Assembly (NCBI RefSeq): GCF_019059575.1
Contig: NW_024881570.1
Coordinates: forward strand, 558,001 to 622,000
DNA: 64,000 nt
DNA from: Amphibalanus amphitrite
Taxonomy: Eukaryota > Arthropoda > Thecostraca > Balanomorpha > Balanidae
Reading direction: 5' to 3'
Of this stretch, positions 22,235-38,676 are shown piece after piece (position 1 is the first letter of the stretch; the number at the start of each line of letters is the position of its first letter). Made by a program: the position numbers and the translations under genes. Below the pieces are notes generated by a model, which had not been told where the DNA came from, searched no databases, and was given only the letters and a program-made list of their open reading frames with translations.

Positions 22235-24087
22235 TTCTTTATGTGGTTGTGTAGAGAAAAGACGGTGCTACAAAACTGCTATCTCAGATTTTCGAAATTT
22301 TGAGATTTTGACCCCCGAAAATCCAAAAAAAATGTTTTTTTTTTAGAAAAACTCAAAAAATTTCCCAGAAAAATTTCAAATTTCGAAAAACGGAATATAT
22401 GTGATAGTCCCTGCGCTCTTCGATATACATACCAAATTTCAGATCGATAACTCTTTTATTGGCCAAGTTAGAGCGAAAAAAACTGTTAAAAATTGATGAC
22501 GTCAAATTTTTGAACTCAATTTTTAGCAATTATAGACCTCGTAGCGCAAAACGAAGACCACCATTGAACTCCCCGTGACGAGCTGCATCGAATCGATACC
22601 GATTTTATGCAAAAATATCAACTTTGAAATATGACCTAATTTGACCTGACCTTGACCTGACCTTGACCAAAACGTGACCTAAGCTGGCCCAAAAGTCTGT
22701 CTGACCCACATAATCGCATTTGTCATGTAAAATGGACCATAAAACATGTATCACACGACACTTTCATATTGTGACCCCCCAGTGACCTGATCTCTGTGAC
22801 CTGACCTGGTATCAGTGACCTAAAATAGCAAAATATGTGTTTGAAGAACATTTTCCCATCGATGATTTTCAATGAAATGCATTTTACTCGATTTTACAAC
22901 GCATTTCTTGAAATGCCTGTTAACGGTGAAAATTCGACCTTTGACCTGACCTGTGACGTCATTGGTTTGACCGAGGTCAATAAAATTGGGTAACAAGGTA
23001 GTTCCCTGTTGGGGCTATCCAGCACCGTTTGCCGCTTGTCGCTATGTTGCGTGGTTCTCGAGATCTTAGGGGGGGGGCCAAAATGCCCCCCCCCCATCAG
23101 ACCGCGTTGCTCGGCAGACCCATCAGGGCGCGGGTTAAAAAGCCCCCCCCCCCCCCCAGCAACTCGCGGGTTAACTTTCTTAATATGGTCATGTAGAGAA
23201 AAGACGGCGCTACAAAACTATTATCTCGGATTTTCAAAATTTTGGGATCTTGACCCCCAAAAATTAACAGTTGATCTTTTTTAGAAAAACTAAAAAAAAT
23301 CTTAAAAGTTTTTAGAATTTCGAATAAACGAAATATATGTGGTAGACCCTGATCTCTTCTATCTACATGCCAAATTGTAAATCAATACCTCCTTTTTTGG
23401 CCAAGCTAGGTATAGCGTAGAAACTGTTCAAAATTGATGACGTTTAATTTTTGAACTCAATTTTTAGCAATTATAGAACACCTAGCGCAAAACAATGACC
23501 ACCAGGCACCATTGAATTTCCCGTGACGAGCTGCATCGAATCGATACTCATTTTATGCGAAAATATCAACTTTGAAATCTGACCTAATTTGACCTGTCAC
23601 CTGACATTGATCTGACCTTCACCAGAACATAATCTCAAATGACGCCAAAGGCTGCCTGACCCACATAATCGCATTTGGCATGTAAAATGGACCATGAAAC
23701 ATGCATCACATGATATTTTCATATTGTGACCCTCGGTGACCTGACCTGGTATCAGTGACCTCAAATAGCAAAATATGTGTTTGACGAATGACCCCATCGA
23801 TGTTTTTCAATGAAATGCATTTTACTCGATTGTACAACACATTTCTTGAAATGCCTGTAAACTGTGAAAATTCGTCATTTGACATAACCTGTGCAACGTC
23901 ATCGGTCTGACCGAGGTCAATGAAATTGATAGGGTCACAAGGTAGTTTCCCGTTGGGGCTATCCAACACCGTTTGCTGCTTGTCGCTATGTTGCGTGGTT
24001 CTCGAGATCTTAGGGGGAGGGGGGCAAAATGTCCCCCCCCCCCAACAGGGCGCGTTGCTCGGAAGACCCCAACGGGGCGCGGGTTAC
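22235..24087. repeat. Direct tandem duplication of a ~0.9-kb family B unit
   Basis: Copy 1 (about 22235-23137) and copy 2 (about 23186-24087) share TAGAGAAAAGACGG at the start, GTGACGAGCTGCATCGAATC in the middle and CTTGTCGCTATGTTGCGTGG before the final G/C hairpin. Each ends in a (C)n tract and GGCGCGGGTTA. Both contain clusters of TGACCTGACC half-sites. Between them is a second C-tract with CAGCAACTCGCGGGTTAA (23141-23174). Short open frames are not conserved between the copies. Confidence 0.75.
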
Positions 24088-25704
24088 CGTTAATGCCGAC
24101 AAAGCCCGTAGGTAAATGAGTTATAGCTAAGAATCGGATGGGATTTGCTGTATGCTTTGCGGCACAGCATACTATCAGGCGCTCGCTGCTGCCACCTAGT
24201 GACAAGAGTCGCAACTTACAGTCGACCGTCCTAGAACGACCGTCCGACCGTCTGTTGCATAATTTCTTTTATGGTTATCTTGGTTGCATTGCATTGGGCT
24301 TTATTGTTCACTTCATGCGTTGCACGAGATATCGATGTAACGCAATTAGTGGGTCCTGATAAGCGCGAAGGAAATGATCTACGTGAGGCCGCGCATGTGA
24401 CTATCAAATAAGTGGTAACTCTATACGCACTTTTGACGATGTCATGACGTCACACAATGGAAAAGTTTGATGCAATACCAGCTTGGTGCTAGATTTCTGT
24501 TAGGCGGACGGGCCACCGTTACCAGTGATCATTAGGTGCGCGGGCGGTGCCTTCCATCAGAGTACAGCATCGCTCACAGCGCACTAGGATATCCAGAGGT
24601 ATGCAATGCATTAATCAATAGTCCTACGGTTCTGCGCTCAGAAGCCGAACCACAGTTCCCACATCTACGAAGAGTGCGGTCGGTCACAGATCTTTGATTT
24701 GCGTTCATGCCCCACACCGACGGCTGAATTCTCGAATAGAAAGGCGCAAGTGGCTTTAGAGCACCATGGGAAAGAATTACGAACCATGATCCGTACAGCC
24801 CAATGCCAGATACAAAAGCACATTGAAACTTTTCATCGTAGAAGTTGATTACATGCATGGATCACTTCGAAGCCGTGCTGGGTAGCCACAGAGGGAAAAG
24901 TTATGAACCAGGGCGACCCATCTACCGGCATATGTGAGCCGCGTTTGTTTGTTTGTTTTGTTGGGTTAGGCCCTTTCGGTCGACAAGACCATTGCAGAGC
25001 CGGAAGGATGATAGGAATTAGGGGGAGACATTGGTCTGGGCAGGCACCCTAGAGAGTCGCCGGGGCTGAGCCCGTCCATAGGACAGGCCGACCAGCCCCC
25101 CAAGCACTCTCTGCACCCGGCTACGGGGTGCAGCTCCCTCAGAAGCAGCGGTGCCGCTCCAAGGGAGCAGCCCGCATGAGATAAAGTTGCCTGTCCAGCC
25201 CGGAAGGGGGTTGTGGCGTGGAGGAGAAGGATTTCAGTATCCTGAGGATAGAAGCACGGATAGGTGTGTGAGCCGCGCAGCACCACAGATGTATGTACGA
25301 TACGAGTGCCGATTGTATCCCGAGTAATACACGAAGAACACGCCGACAGATGTCGCTTGCGCTCAGGACAGCACCCCGACCTGACTGGCGAGCCTCAGGC
25401 ACATGACACTAGCAAGCGCGAGTAAAAGGAGCTCACAGGAGGGTAATCATCGGCGAGAGGTCGCCGAGCAGCATGACCGTAATTGTTTCGCTTGTAGCTC
25501 AATTCAGCCATCCAACTACACCGGAGTCTGGTGCACATTTACGATAGTGTGTGAAAATAGGCCCGAATGAAAGTATAAATAGGAGCCCTATCGTCGGTGG
25601 TGTCGGCACAGCAATGAGGTTTAATCAACATGAAGCCTAATCCTCGTCATTTGATCCGTTTCATCCATTTGGTCTCATGACTGAATCCCCGCCATCCAAA
25701 AAAA
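24088..25704. other. Unassigned sequence downstream of RpS11
   Basis: No gene or transposon end was recognised. 24960-25440 is more GC-rich than its surroundings, with small inverted motifs such as GGGGTGCAGCTCCC, but shows no coding pattern. 24090-24580 is moderately AT-rich. Confidence 0.35.
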
Positions 25705-25724
25705 GAACGAAGTGGCATTTCTTA

Positions 25725-25730
25725 TTTATT
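25725..25730 (-). terminator. RpS11 polyadenylation signal
   Basis: AATAAA on the minus strand about 20 bases after the RpS11 stop codon. This implies a very short 3' UTR, usual for ribosomal protein mRNAs. Confidence 0.7.
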
Positions 25731-25749
25731 TTCATCGGCGTTGCATGAT

Positions 25750-31649
<5,900 letters not shown>

Positions 31650-31710
31650 GATTGCAACCAAAAGGACGTTTACAGCGTTGGGAAAGAACATCAGAAAAAT
31701 ATATTTTTCG
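31650..31710 (-). promoter_or_regulatory. RpS11 5' UTR and TOP-type start
   Basis: Upstream of the RpS11 ATG the minus strand reads TTCTTTCCC with the candidate start at the C of 31686. This gives a 37-base leader beginning CTTTCCC. A C followed by pyrimidines is the 5' TOP signature that couples ribosomal protein mRNA translation to TOR signalling. An A/T-rich AAATATATTTTT lies just upstream. Confidence 0.55.
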
Positions 31711-32234
31711 AGGTATTTTTACCTTTATGTGCAATAATACAGGGCACTTTTAACAAAATCCTTCAAATTACATAGTTTAAATGATAGAATGATTAATAGC
31801 TAACTGGCTAAATAAAAAAACAATATATAAAACATCAAATCTAGAAACACTTTGCAAAAAAAAAACTAAACTTTATGCTACCATATCCTGGGAAATGGTA
31901 GCAATAGTCCCAAACAAAAACAGCGCAACATAGACAAAACAAGATTTTTTTGTGTTGTGGTTGTGGTGTGGCATATTCGCGTTCGAGCCGTGATCGGGAT
32001 AGGTTCTCGCCGTGGTTCTCGCCGTTGAAGGTCCGATCGGTTTGAGATCTTGGGATCTGGACAAGAATCTTGCTTTGGACTGTTGGAAGATTTGCACTTG
32101 TTTTTCTCGGGATTTTGCTTTCTTTGTGTTGGTTGTCTTTGGTTTTTGTGGTTACATACGGTAAGGGGGTGAGAAGGGCGTTGGCCTTTTTTTCCCGATG
32201 TGTGGGACTAATGCCGTGAGGCACAGGGTGCAAC

Positions 32235-33589
32235 ATGTCGGGGACTAGGGTTAAGCGTCCGCGGGGGGAAGACATAACTGAGGAATTTCTGAGACGGCAA
32301 GGTAGTTTAGGGTCATATGTCAAACTTAGCCTGAAAAGTGGCAACCCTCTTCGTTCCAAAGGCTGGCCATGGGTTCAGTCTGCACTTCGAACAATTCTTG
32401 GTAGTGAGAAGGTTGAGAAAGCCAGCTTTCTAAGAGATGGTAGCCTGCTGGCTAAGACCAAACATGTTCAACAGACTGAGAAACTGTTATCTGTAACGTC
32501 ACTGCTGGGTGAGGACTGTGAGGTGACACGAGAGGCCAGACTCAACACGAGTCGAGGCACTATCCATGCCTATGACCTCCAGGATCTGTCTGAGGATGAT
32601 GTGGTTAAGTGGCCGGTGTCTTCGGGGTTGTTGGGGCCAAGAGGTTCACAAGGCGTGTGGATGGCAGGACTGAACAGACTCCCACCCTCCTACTAACGTT
32701 CAACATGCCAACCTGTCCGGACAAATTACAGCTTGACTATGCTACCTACCATGTGAAGGTCCACATCCCAAACCCACTGATGTGTTACCAGTGTGGCCAG
32801 TTCGGCCATCCAGCAGCGAGATGCAGAAACCCTCAACGGTGTCTCCAGTGTGGGGAACGCCACCATGAGGGGGACTGTGAGGTCCGATGTCTGAGCTGTG
32901 GCAGCGGGGAGCACACCTGTCGCTCTCGTGACTGCCCTTTCTGGCAGAGGGAAAAGGAGATTTGTAGGATGAAGGTAACCCAGGAGATTTCCTATGCAGA
33001 GGCCAGACGTCAATACGAGGTCTCCAGTCGACCCCCAGTCCTCCGTTCATATGCAGAGGTGAGCCGTGCCCCACTTCCCAGTGACGGGCCCACAGACGGT
33101 GACCTCAAGGAAAGGGTATACAAACTCGAGAAGAAAATTGATGAGCTGACCACATTTCTCACAGGAATCGCCAGCCGGATGGCTCCCCGGCGGGAGCCCG
33201 AACCGGTGCCTCCTGTCCTGGGGGACAGATCAGCTGCCCCAGAGCCAGACAACACAGACAATGATGGAGAGGACATGGAGGCTCTGCCTGCCCCGGACAA
33301 AGACAGTGACCCATTGACATGTGACGCTGGAGGTGCTGGGTCTGGGCCCGGTGTCTCTAACCAGGGAGGGAAGATTGTGCCGCCCAAGAACATGAATGCA
33401 GTGGTAAAATCTGGGGCTTTGCCCCCTGGTTCCATCTTTTCAGACGATGACCCCGAGTGTGCCTCCCAGCCCATCAACAGGAAGAGCAGGTCTCGAGGAT
33501 CTTCCAAAGGTCGTAAAGTAAACCAAACACCTCAATCGACCCCACCTACTGGCCCAGCCCTTAAGAAGTGCTGGGAAAAGCCAGCCTAG
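32235..33589 (+). pseudogene. LINE ORF1 (CCHC nucleic-acid-binding protein), frameshifted
   Basis: The frame starting MSGTRVKRPRGEDITEEF at 32235 runs to about 32640. Homology then continues one frame over from 32609 (VVGAKRFTRRVDGRTEQTP) to a stop at 33589, so a single-base change near 32610-32640 breaks the ORF. The second part holds an RRM-like end and a row of zinc knuckles: CYQCGQFGHPAARC, then CLQCGERHHEGDC, then CLSCGSGEHTCRSRDC. After them come a short coiled segment (YKLEKKIDELTTFL) and an acidic, Pro-rich tail. ORF1 proteins of Jockey/I-type LINEs coat the element RNA. The 630 bp between this stop and ORF2 have no assigned function. Confidence 0.8.
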
Positions 33590-34228
33590 TAACCTCATCT
33601 TTAGTAGAGCTCAACATTCTAACTGCTATGGCAGTTTGTAGCACTTTCAAGTTGCTCAAAATTATATCTGTGTCTACTATTATTTGTTGCATGCTTCATC
33701 ATGCTCTGTTAGTTTTTGTACTCTACAAGGTTCTGTTCAGTATAGATAAATCATTCATTGTTCATCATTCTGTTCATCAATGCTCTTCAATTGTATTTAA
33801 TGCATACCCCCAAGCACCGATTTCAATTTTCCATTGGCAAGGGACGAGCGGTGGCCGGTTTGTTTTTCTACCGAGGACACGTGGCGGTGACCTTCGCCGC
33901 CCCGGTCACGTGTTTAGCCTCCGGCGGTGTGCGGTGACCCGCCGGACGGGTCGCTGCGCGGGGATTGGTTACCGGAGCTGGACCGGGCGGGCCGCCTGGG
34001 GCGCCTTGTCTAGACGTCTGGTAAACAAGTGCGTCCGTACTGGATCGTTTAGGATGGACCAGCTGTCCGTTTTCACTCCTATGGAGTGGAAACCGTATGT
34101 TACGCGTATTTTCCCTTTTGTTCCGGATTTCATGGTGTGTCCCGAGCTGAATATTATTTTGCACCGGACTGGCCGAACCTCCGTTTTAGGTTGGGAACGG
34201 TTTCAGTGGAGCTTCATTGTTGTTCAAA

Positions 34229-35233
34229 ATGTTTAAGATCATGCAATGGAATTGCCGTGGTTTGATTTCAAAATGGGCCGAGATTAAGCCACTGCTTGCG
34301 TGCGGTGATAATGACCTCATATGTTTGCAGGAAACGCATTTTCTTCCTGCAGATCGTTATGACTTTAGTTTACAAAATTATACTCTGTATAATTGTTACT
34401 CCGTTGCTGATCGCAGGCAAGGAGGTGCTTGCGTATATGTGTCTAACAACAGCCCTCATTTCCGGATAGAACTGAATACTGAACTGCAGGCTGTCGCTTG
34501 CTCGATTCGTGCTGGTGCCAGCCGTTTATGTGTTTGCTCCCTGTATTTACCCCCGACTGATCGATTGACTTTCCAGGACCTAAACGCCCTCATATCACAA
34601 TTGCCCAAACCTTTTTTGATTTGCGCAGACGCAAACAGCCGACATTTCCTTTGGGGAGCAGATCGTTGCGACTCCCGAGGTAACATATGGGAGAAGGTGA
34701 TACAGGATAACGCCCTCAATGTTGTGAATAATGGTTGCCCTACACGGCTAGACGAATACACTGGTCTGTGGTCCCACATCGATATTACCATCAGTTCTAG
34801 TTCGCTCGGTCCTGACTTGGATTGGCGAACAGATGATGATCTTTATTCGAGTGATCACTGTCCAATTTACATTACTTACCAATGCGCTCGAGCGAGGGAG
34901 TCAAACGAGCAAACTCACATAAGGTGGAACCTGCCCAAAGCCAATTGGACAGAATTTAGTGAGAAGTGTGATATTGTTTTTGACGATGCGGAGGGACCAC
35001 GGAACTGTGAGCTTATGACACAAAATATTATGAATGCAGCCCATGAAACAATACCCAAGAAATCGGGGAAAGGGAAATATAACTGTCCCTGGTGGACTGA
35101 CGAATGTAAGGAGGCGATGCAGGAACGAGAACGGGCACTTAACCGTTTTCGACGTTCACGGCAATTCATGTTACTGCTCGAGTATAAACGGGCCAAGGCC
35201 AAGGCTAGACAGGTAATTAGGAAGGCTAAGAAG
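34229..35233 (+). pseudogene. LINE ORF2, 5' part: APE-type endonuclease
   Basis: From the ATG at 34229 the frame has the order of an apurinic-type endonuclease: MQWNCRG at the N-terminus, LQETHF with the metal-binding Glu, the ADANSRHFLWG block and SDHCPI near residue 210. This domain nicks target DNA to start target-primed reverse transcription. A Lys/Arg-rich linker ends at AAG 35233, exactly where the LTR element enters. The 3' part resumes at 38677 in the same frame, so before the insertion ORF2 was open across this point. Confidence 0.85.
35229..35233. repeat. 5-bp target duplication of the LTR element (left)
   Basis: AGAAG is repeated at 38672-38676 directly after the 3' LTR. A 5-bp duplication is typical of Ty3/Gypsy-type integrases. 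Confidence 0.85.
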
Positions 35234-35354
35234 TACCTGAGCATGACCGTATGTACCTACTGTGCACTCAACATAATGGTCTGTTCGTTTATTGCAGAGA
35301 GTTGCCTCATTCAATGAACAATAAACTCGAATGTTTGAAATGCTTATCCAGCTA
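35234..35354 (+). repeat. 5' LTR (121 bp)
   Basis: Begins TACCTGAGCATGACC and ends TGCTTATCCAGCTA; identical to 38551-38671. It contains GAGAGTTGCCTCAT at 35297-35310, complementary to the sequence just after the LTR, and AATAAA at about 35321-35326. Confidence 0.92.
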
Positions 35355-35367
35355 TGAGGCAACTCTC
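35354..35367 (+). promoter_or_regulatory. Self-complementary primer-binding site
   Basis: ATGAGGCAACTCTC at the LTR/internal boundary is the exact 14-base reverse complement of 35297-35310 inside the LTR. It does not start with TGG, as tRNA-primed sites do. The position and pairing match the self-priming arrangement of Tf1-type Ty3-like elements, where the 5' end of the transcript folds onto the primer site. Confidence 0.65.
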
Positions 35368-35399
35368 CCTGTTGTTGTGTCAAAAGCCATTACGTGCCA

Positions 35400-37569
35400 C
35401 GCGGATCAGTGGAAAACCACTACAGATGCCTTCAACGGCTACCACTCCGTCGCCATTCGCGAATCGGACCGCCACCTCACGACCTTTCTGACACCATGGG
35501 GCAGGTACCGCTACAAAACCGTCCCTCAAGGGTACAAGGTCTCCGGAGATGCCTACACTCACCGATTCGATCGGGTCACACTGAATGTGAAGTCTTGTGA
35601 CAGGGTCATCGACGACTCCATCCTGTACCAGCCCACGATTCGATGCATGTTCCAACATGCGGCGGAGTATCTGACGCTCTGTGGCCGAAACGGCATCCTC
35701 CAGAACCGCGACAAGTTCGTGTTCTGTGAAAAGACCGTGGACTGGGCCGGCTTTCGTCTGGGCCCTGACGGCGTCCGACCGTTGCCGTCCCACACGGAGG
35801 CTATTCGGTCGTTTCCGACGCCGACCTCGGTGACCGACCTTCGATCATTCATGGCTCTGGTCAATCAAGTGTCGGCTTTCTATGCCACCCAGCCTAAACT
35901 CCTCCCCTTCCGCGCCCTCCTTAAGAAGGACTGTCCTTGGTACTGGGACGAGACTCTGGACCAGCTGTTCCGAAACACCAGAGAGGTCATCGCTCGGGAG
36001 GTGGAGAAGGGAATCCAGTCGTTTGACCGCGCCAAGCCCACGTGCATCCTCACGGACTGGTGTAAAACAGGACTCGGGTACGTCCTCCTTCAAAAACACT
36101 GTACCTGCACCGAACTCAAGCCGACCTGCTGCCCCGCTGGGTGGCGTGTGTGTGGCGTCGGGTCTCGGTTCACCTCTAGCGCCGAGAGTCGCTATTCCCC
36201 AACAGAGGGCGAGGCATTGAGCGTCACCAATGCCCTCGAAAAAACTAAATACTTTACACTCGGCTGTGACCAACTGGTGGTGGGAACCGACCACAAACCT
36301 CTCCTGGGTATTTTCGGCGACCGTTCCCTGGACGGCATAGACAATCCTAGGCTGAGACGCCTAAAAGAGAAAAGCTTCGGCTGGTCCTTCTCTCTGGTCC
36401 ACGTCCCGGGTCGCCTCCATGGAGGCCCCGACGCTCTCTCGAGGTATGGTGTGAGGGAACAGCGCGAGGGGTCCGATGACAGCTTTGTCGAGTCACAGAT
36501 CGACGAGCTGTTTGTGGTCGATGAGGGCTACTCTTTCCATCACCTATTCTCTCTAATGGCACGCCCGCAGGATCCAGGTGATGAAGACGACTCCGACATT
36601 CTGTGCTCGGTGTCGCCAGCACTGCAACCGATCGACTGGCCCACCCTGTCTCGGGCGTCGGAACAAGACCCCATCATCCGCCAGGCAGTTCAAATGGCGA
36701 ACACGTCATTCCCTGCGTGTCCGGATGGTTTCCCTCATCCACTCCGCGCTCTTTGGCGCATCCGGCACGACCTCAGCACGTCGGGGCCCGTCCTTCTCTT
36801 CCACGGCCGACCTGTCATCCCCGAGGCTCTCAGGTCCCGTGTCCTAGACACCCTCCATGCCGCGCACCAGGGAGTGACTGGCATGAGGCTACGCGCGGAA
36901 CGCTTCGTGTTTTGGCCCCACATGTCCCAGGACATTGAAGCGGTCCGGCAACGCTGTGCGGCTTGCAACAGACATGCGCCATCACAGGCCGACATGCCGC
37001 CTATCCCACCAGCCACGCCGGAATATCCATTCCAACACGTGGCTGCCGATTACTTCACGTACATGGGGAACACATACGGGGTCGTTGTTGACCGATTCAG
37101 CAATTGGTTTCAGATCTGGCGCGGCATCAGCCTAAAAGACGTCCTCATGGAACTCTGCCGCGGTCTGGGGGTCCCCGAAACACTCACAAGTGATGGTGGG
37201 CCTCAGTTCATGGCCCAAGAGGTAAAGGATTTCCTCGTTCAGCACGGGATCCACCACCGCCTCACATCGGTCGCTTTTCCTCACGCGAACTGCCGTGCTG
37301 AGGTCGCTGTGAAAACGGCCAAACGCCTCATACGGGACAACGTCACTGCTGATGGGTCCCTCGACTCTGTGAAACTCACTCGCGCACTCTTGCAGCACCG
37401 CAACACCCCTGACAGAGACACCGGCTTGTCCCCAGCTGAGCTAGTCCTCGGGAGACAGTTGCGGGACTTCCTCCCAGGGCTACCGCTGCAGCCCCCCCCC
37501 CCCTACGTAACCACAAGGATCTCAGCCAGACGTGGCAAGATGTCGCATGCTGGAGGGAGAAAGCACTAG
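35400..37569 (+). pseudogene. Ty3-like pol remnant: RT, RNase H, integrase
   Basis: The open frame starts within the RT palm (TTTDAFNGYHSVAI) with no own ATG; the codon run actually enters from the LTR. The usual catalytic (F/Y)xDD appears as VIDDS. RNase H follows, with CILTDWCKTGLGYVLL, SPTEGEALSV and GTDHKPLLGIF. The integrase zinc motif is HAAHQGVTGMRL...CAACNRHAP. The catalytic D, D, E residues are in AADYFTYMG, TSDGGPQF and CRAEVAVKTAKR. After integrase a (C)12 run at 37492-37503 throws the frame into a stop at 37569. Homologs have these domains fused to gag and protease, which are missing here. Confidence 0.85.
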
Positions 37570-38207
37570 CCAAGCGCACCTCTCGTGACCATGAGCGTCT
37601 GCAAGCACACACTAAGGACCTGCCTCCACTAAAAGCTGGCCAGCATGTGCTGGTTCAAAATCAGTCGGGCAACCACCCTCGAAACTGGGACCGCCGTGGA
37701 GTGGTGGTGGCCGCATTGCCGTTTCGGCAATACCAGATCATGCTCGACGGATCACGACGGATGACCCTACGCAATCGGAAGTTCTTGCGCTCGTTTGTAC
37801 CCCTCGCGCACACGACACCTACTGTCCCTCTTCCCGCGCCCAGGCCCCACCCCGCCGATCACGGTCTGCACCACCCACAGCTGCGACCTGGCACTGCTCA
37901 GTCTTCGCTGACTGGCACACCACCGTCCCAGACCGACGGGGCTGAGTCACTTCCGCCCCCCGCGCAGGGCCCCAGTCCAGAGCCAGATCCTGCAAACGCC
38001 GCCTCATCGCCCTCGGCGACCCCTCCAGCTGTGGCCCTTGAATCAGAGACGCACTCCCCTGACCGACAGCCTACTGCTATACCGGTGTGTCTCCCGACTC
38101 CCTGTCACCCGTGCTCGCGTTCCCTAACCACCCCTCGCTCAGACCGGGAGCTGCCACCGTCCTCTCGGGGTCGCCGACGGTTCGCACGTGATGTCCTCGA
38201 TCTGTAG
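37504..38207 (+). pseudogene. Integrase C-terminal tail, shifted frame
   Basis: In the frame after the C tract, homology continues with KAGQHVLVQNQSGNHPRNWD, then RGVVVAALPFRQYQIMLDGS and TLRNRKFLR. This is the chromatin- or DNA-contacting C-terminal region of Ty3-type integrases, followed by a Pro/Ser/Thr-rich tail ending at a TAG at 38205-38207. The shift is one homopolymer slip; it may be a genuine mutation, a sequencing error or a programmed slip. Confidence 0.7.
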
Positions 38208-38284
38208 TATCTCTGCGCCACCTATGTGCTGCTTACCGACTACTAGCGCCCAGTGATGCACAACATGTACCCGACAAGCGCCCG

Positions 38285-38380
38285 GTGTGCGCACTCGTGT
38301 GTTCGTCGTCACTGCGTGTGTTTTACGAGTCATGTGCGCACTCGTGTGTTCGTCGTAACTGCGTGTGCTTTACGAGTCAT
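38285..38380 (+). repeat. Tandem 48-bp repeat in the LTR element 3' region
   Basis: GTGCGCACTCGTGTGTTCGT...TTTACGAGTCAT occurs twice in a row (about 38285-38333 and 38334-38380) with two or three differences. Confidence 0.75.
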
Positions 38381-38550
38381 CCAGTGTTTCTTTCACATGC
38401 GTTCCAGACCTTCCTGTAATGCGGATTATGCCATGTCTCTTTTGACCATCATGTTGCTTACTGGGGAAGTTACCACGTTCATTTTCATTTTTAGCTTCCG
38501 CAACAAGATCTCGTGCCTGCGTTTCGCATCCACTCGTTTCCGTGGGGGCA

Positions 38551-38671
38551 TACCTGAGCATGACCGTATGTACCTACTGTGCACTCAACATAATGGTCTG
38601 TTCGTTTATTGCAGAGAGTTGCCTCATTCAATGAACAATAAACTCGAATGTTTGAAATGCTTATCCAGCTA
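38551..38671 (+). repeat. 3' LTR (121 bp)
   Basis: Identical to 35234-35354. A short purine tract GTGGGGG immediately before it (38543-38549) is the likely polypurine tract for plus-strand priming. The duplication AGAAG follows at 38672-38676. Confidence 0.92.
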
Positions 38672-38676
38672 AGAAG

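Larger units (their letters stand above)
35234..38671 (+). mobile_element. Ty3/Gypsy-like LTR retrotransposon inserted in LINE ORF2
   Basis: The element is bounded by 121-bp LTRs that are identical base for base and by a 5-bp target duplication. Identical LTRs mean a very recent insertion. Gag, protease and the N-terminal half of reverse transcriptase are absent: RT homology begins mid-domain within about 60 bases of the 5' LTR. What remains is RT connection/RNase H and integrase. It is therefore an internally deleted copy that must have been moved by proteins of a complete relative. A (C)12 tract shifts the frame near the end of integrase. Confidence 0.9.

Noticed and set aside
38285..38380. 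CRISPR-like direct repeats
   Set aside because: Only two adjacent units without spacers, inside an LTR retrotransposon of a eukaryote.
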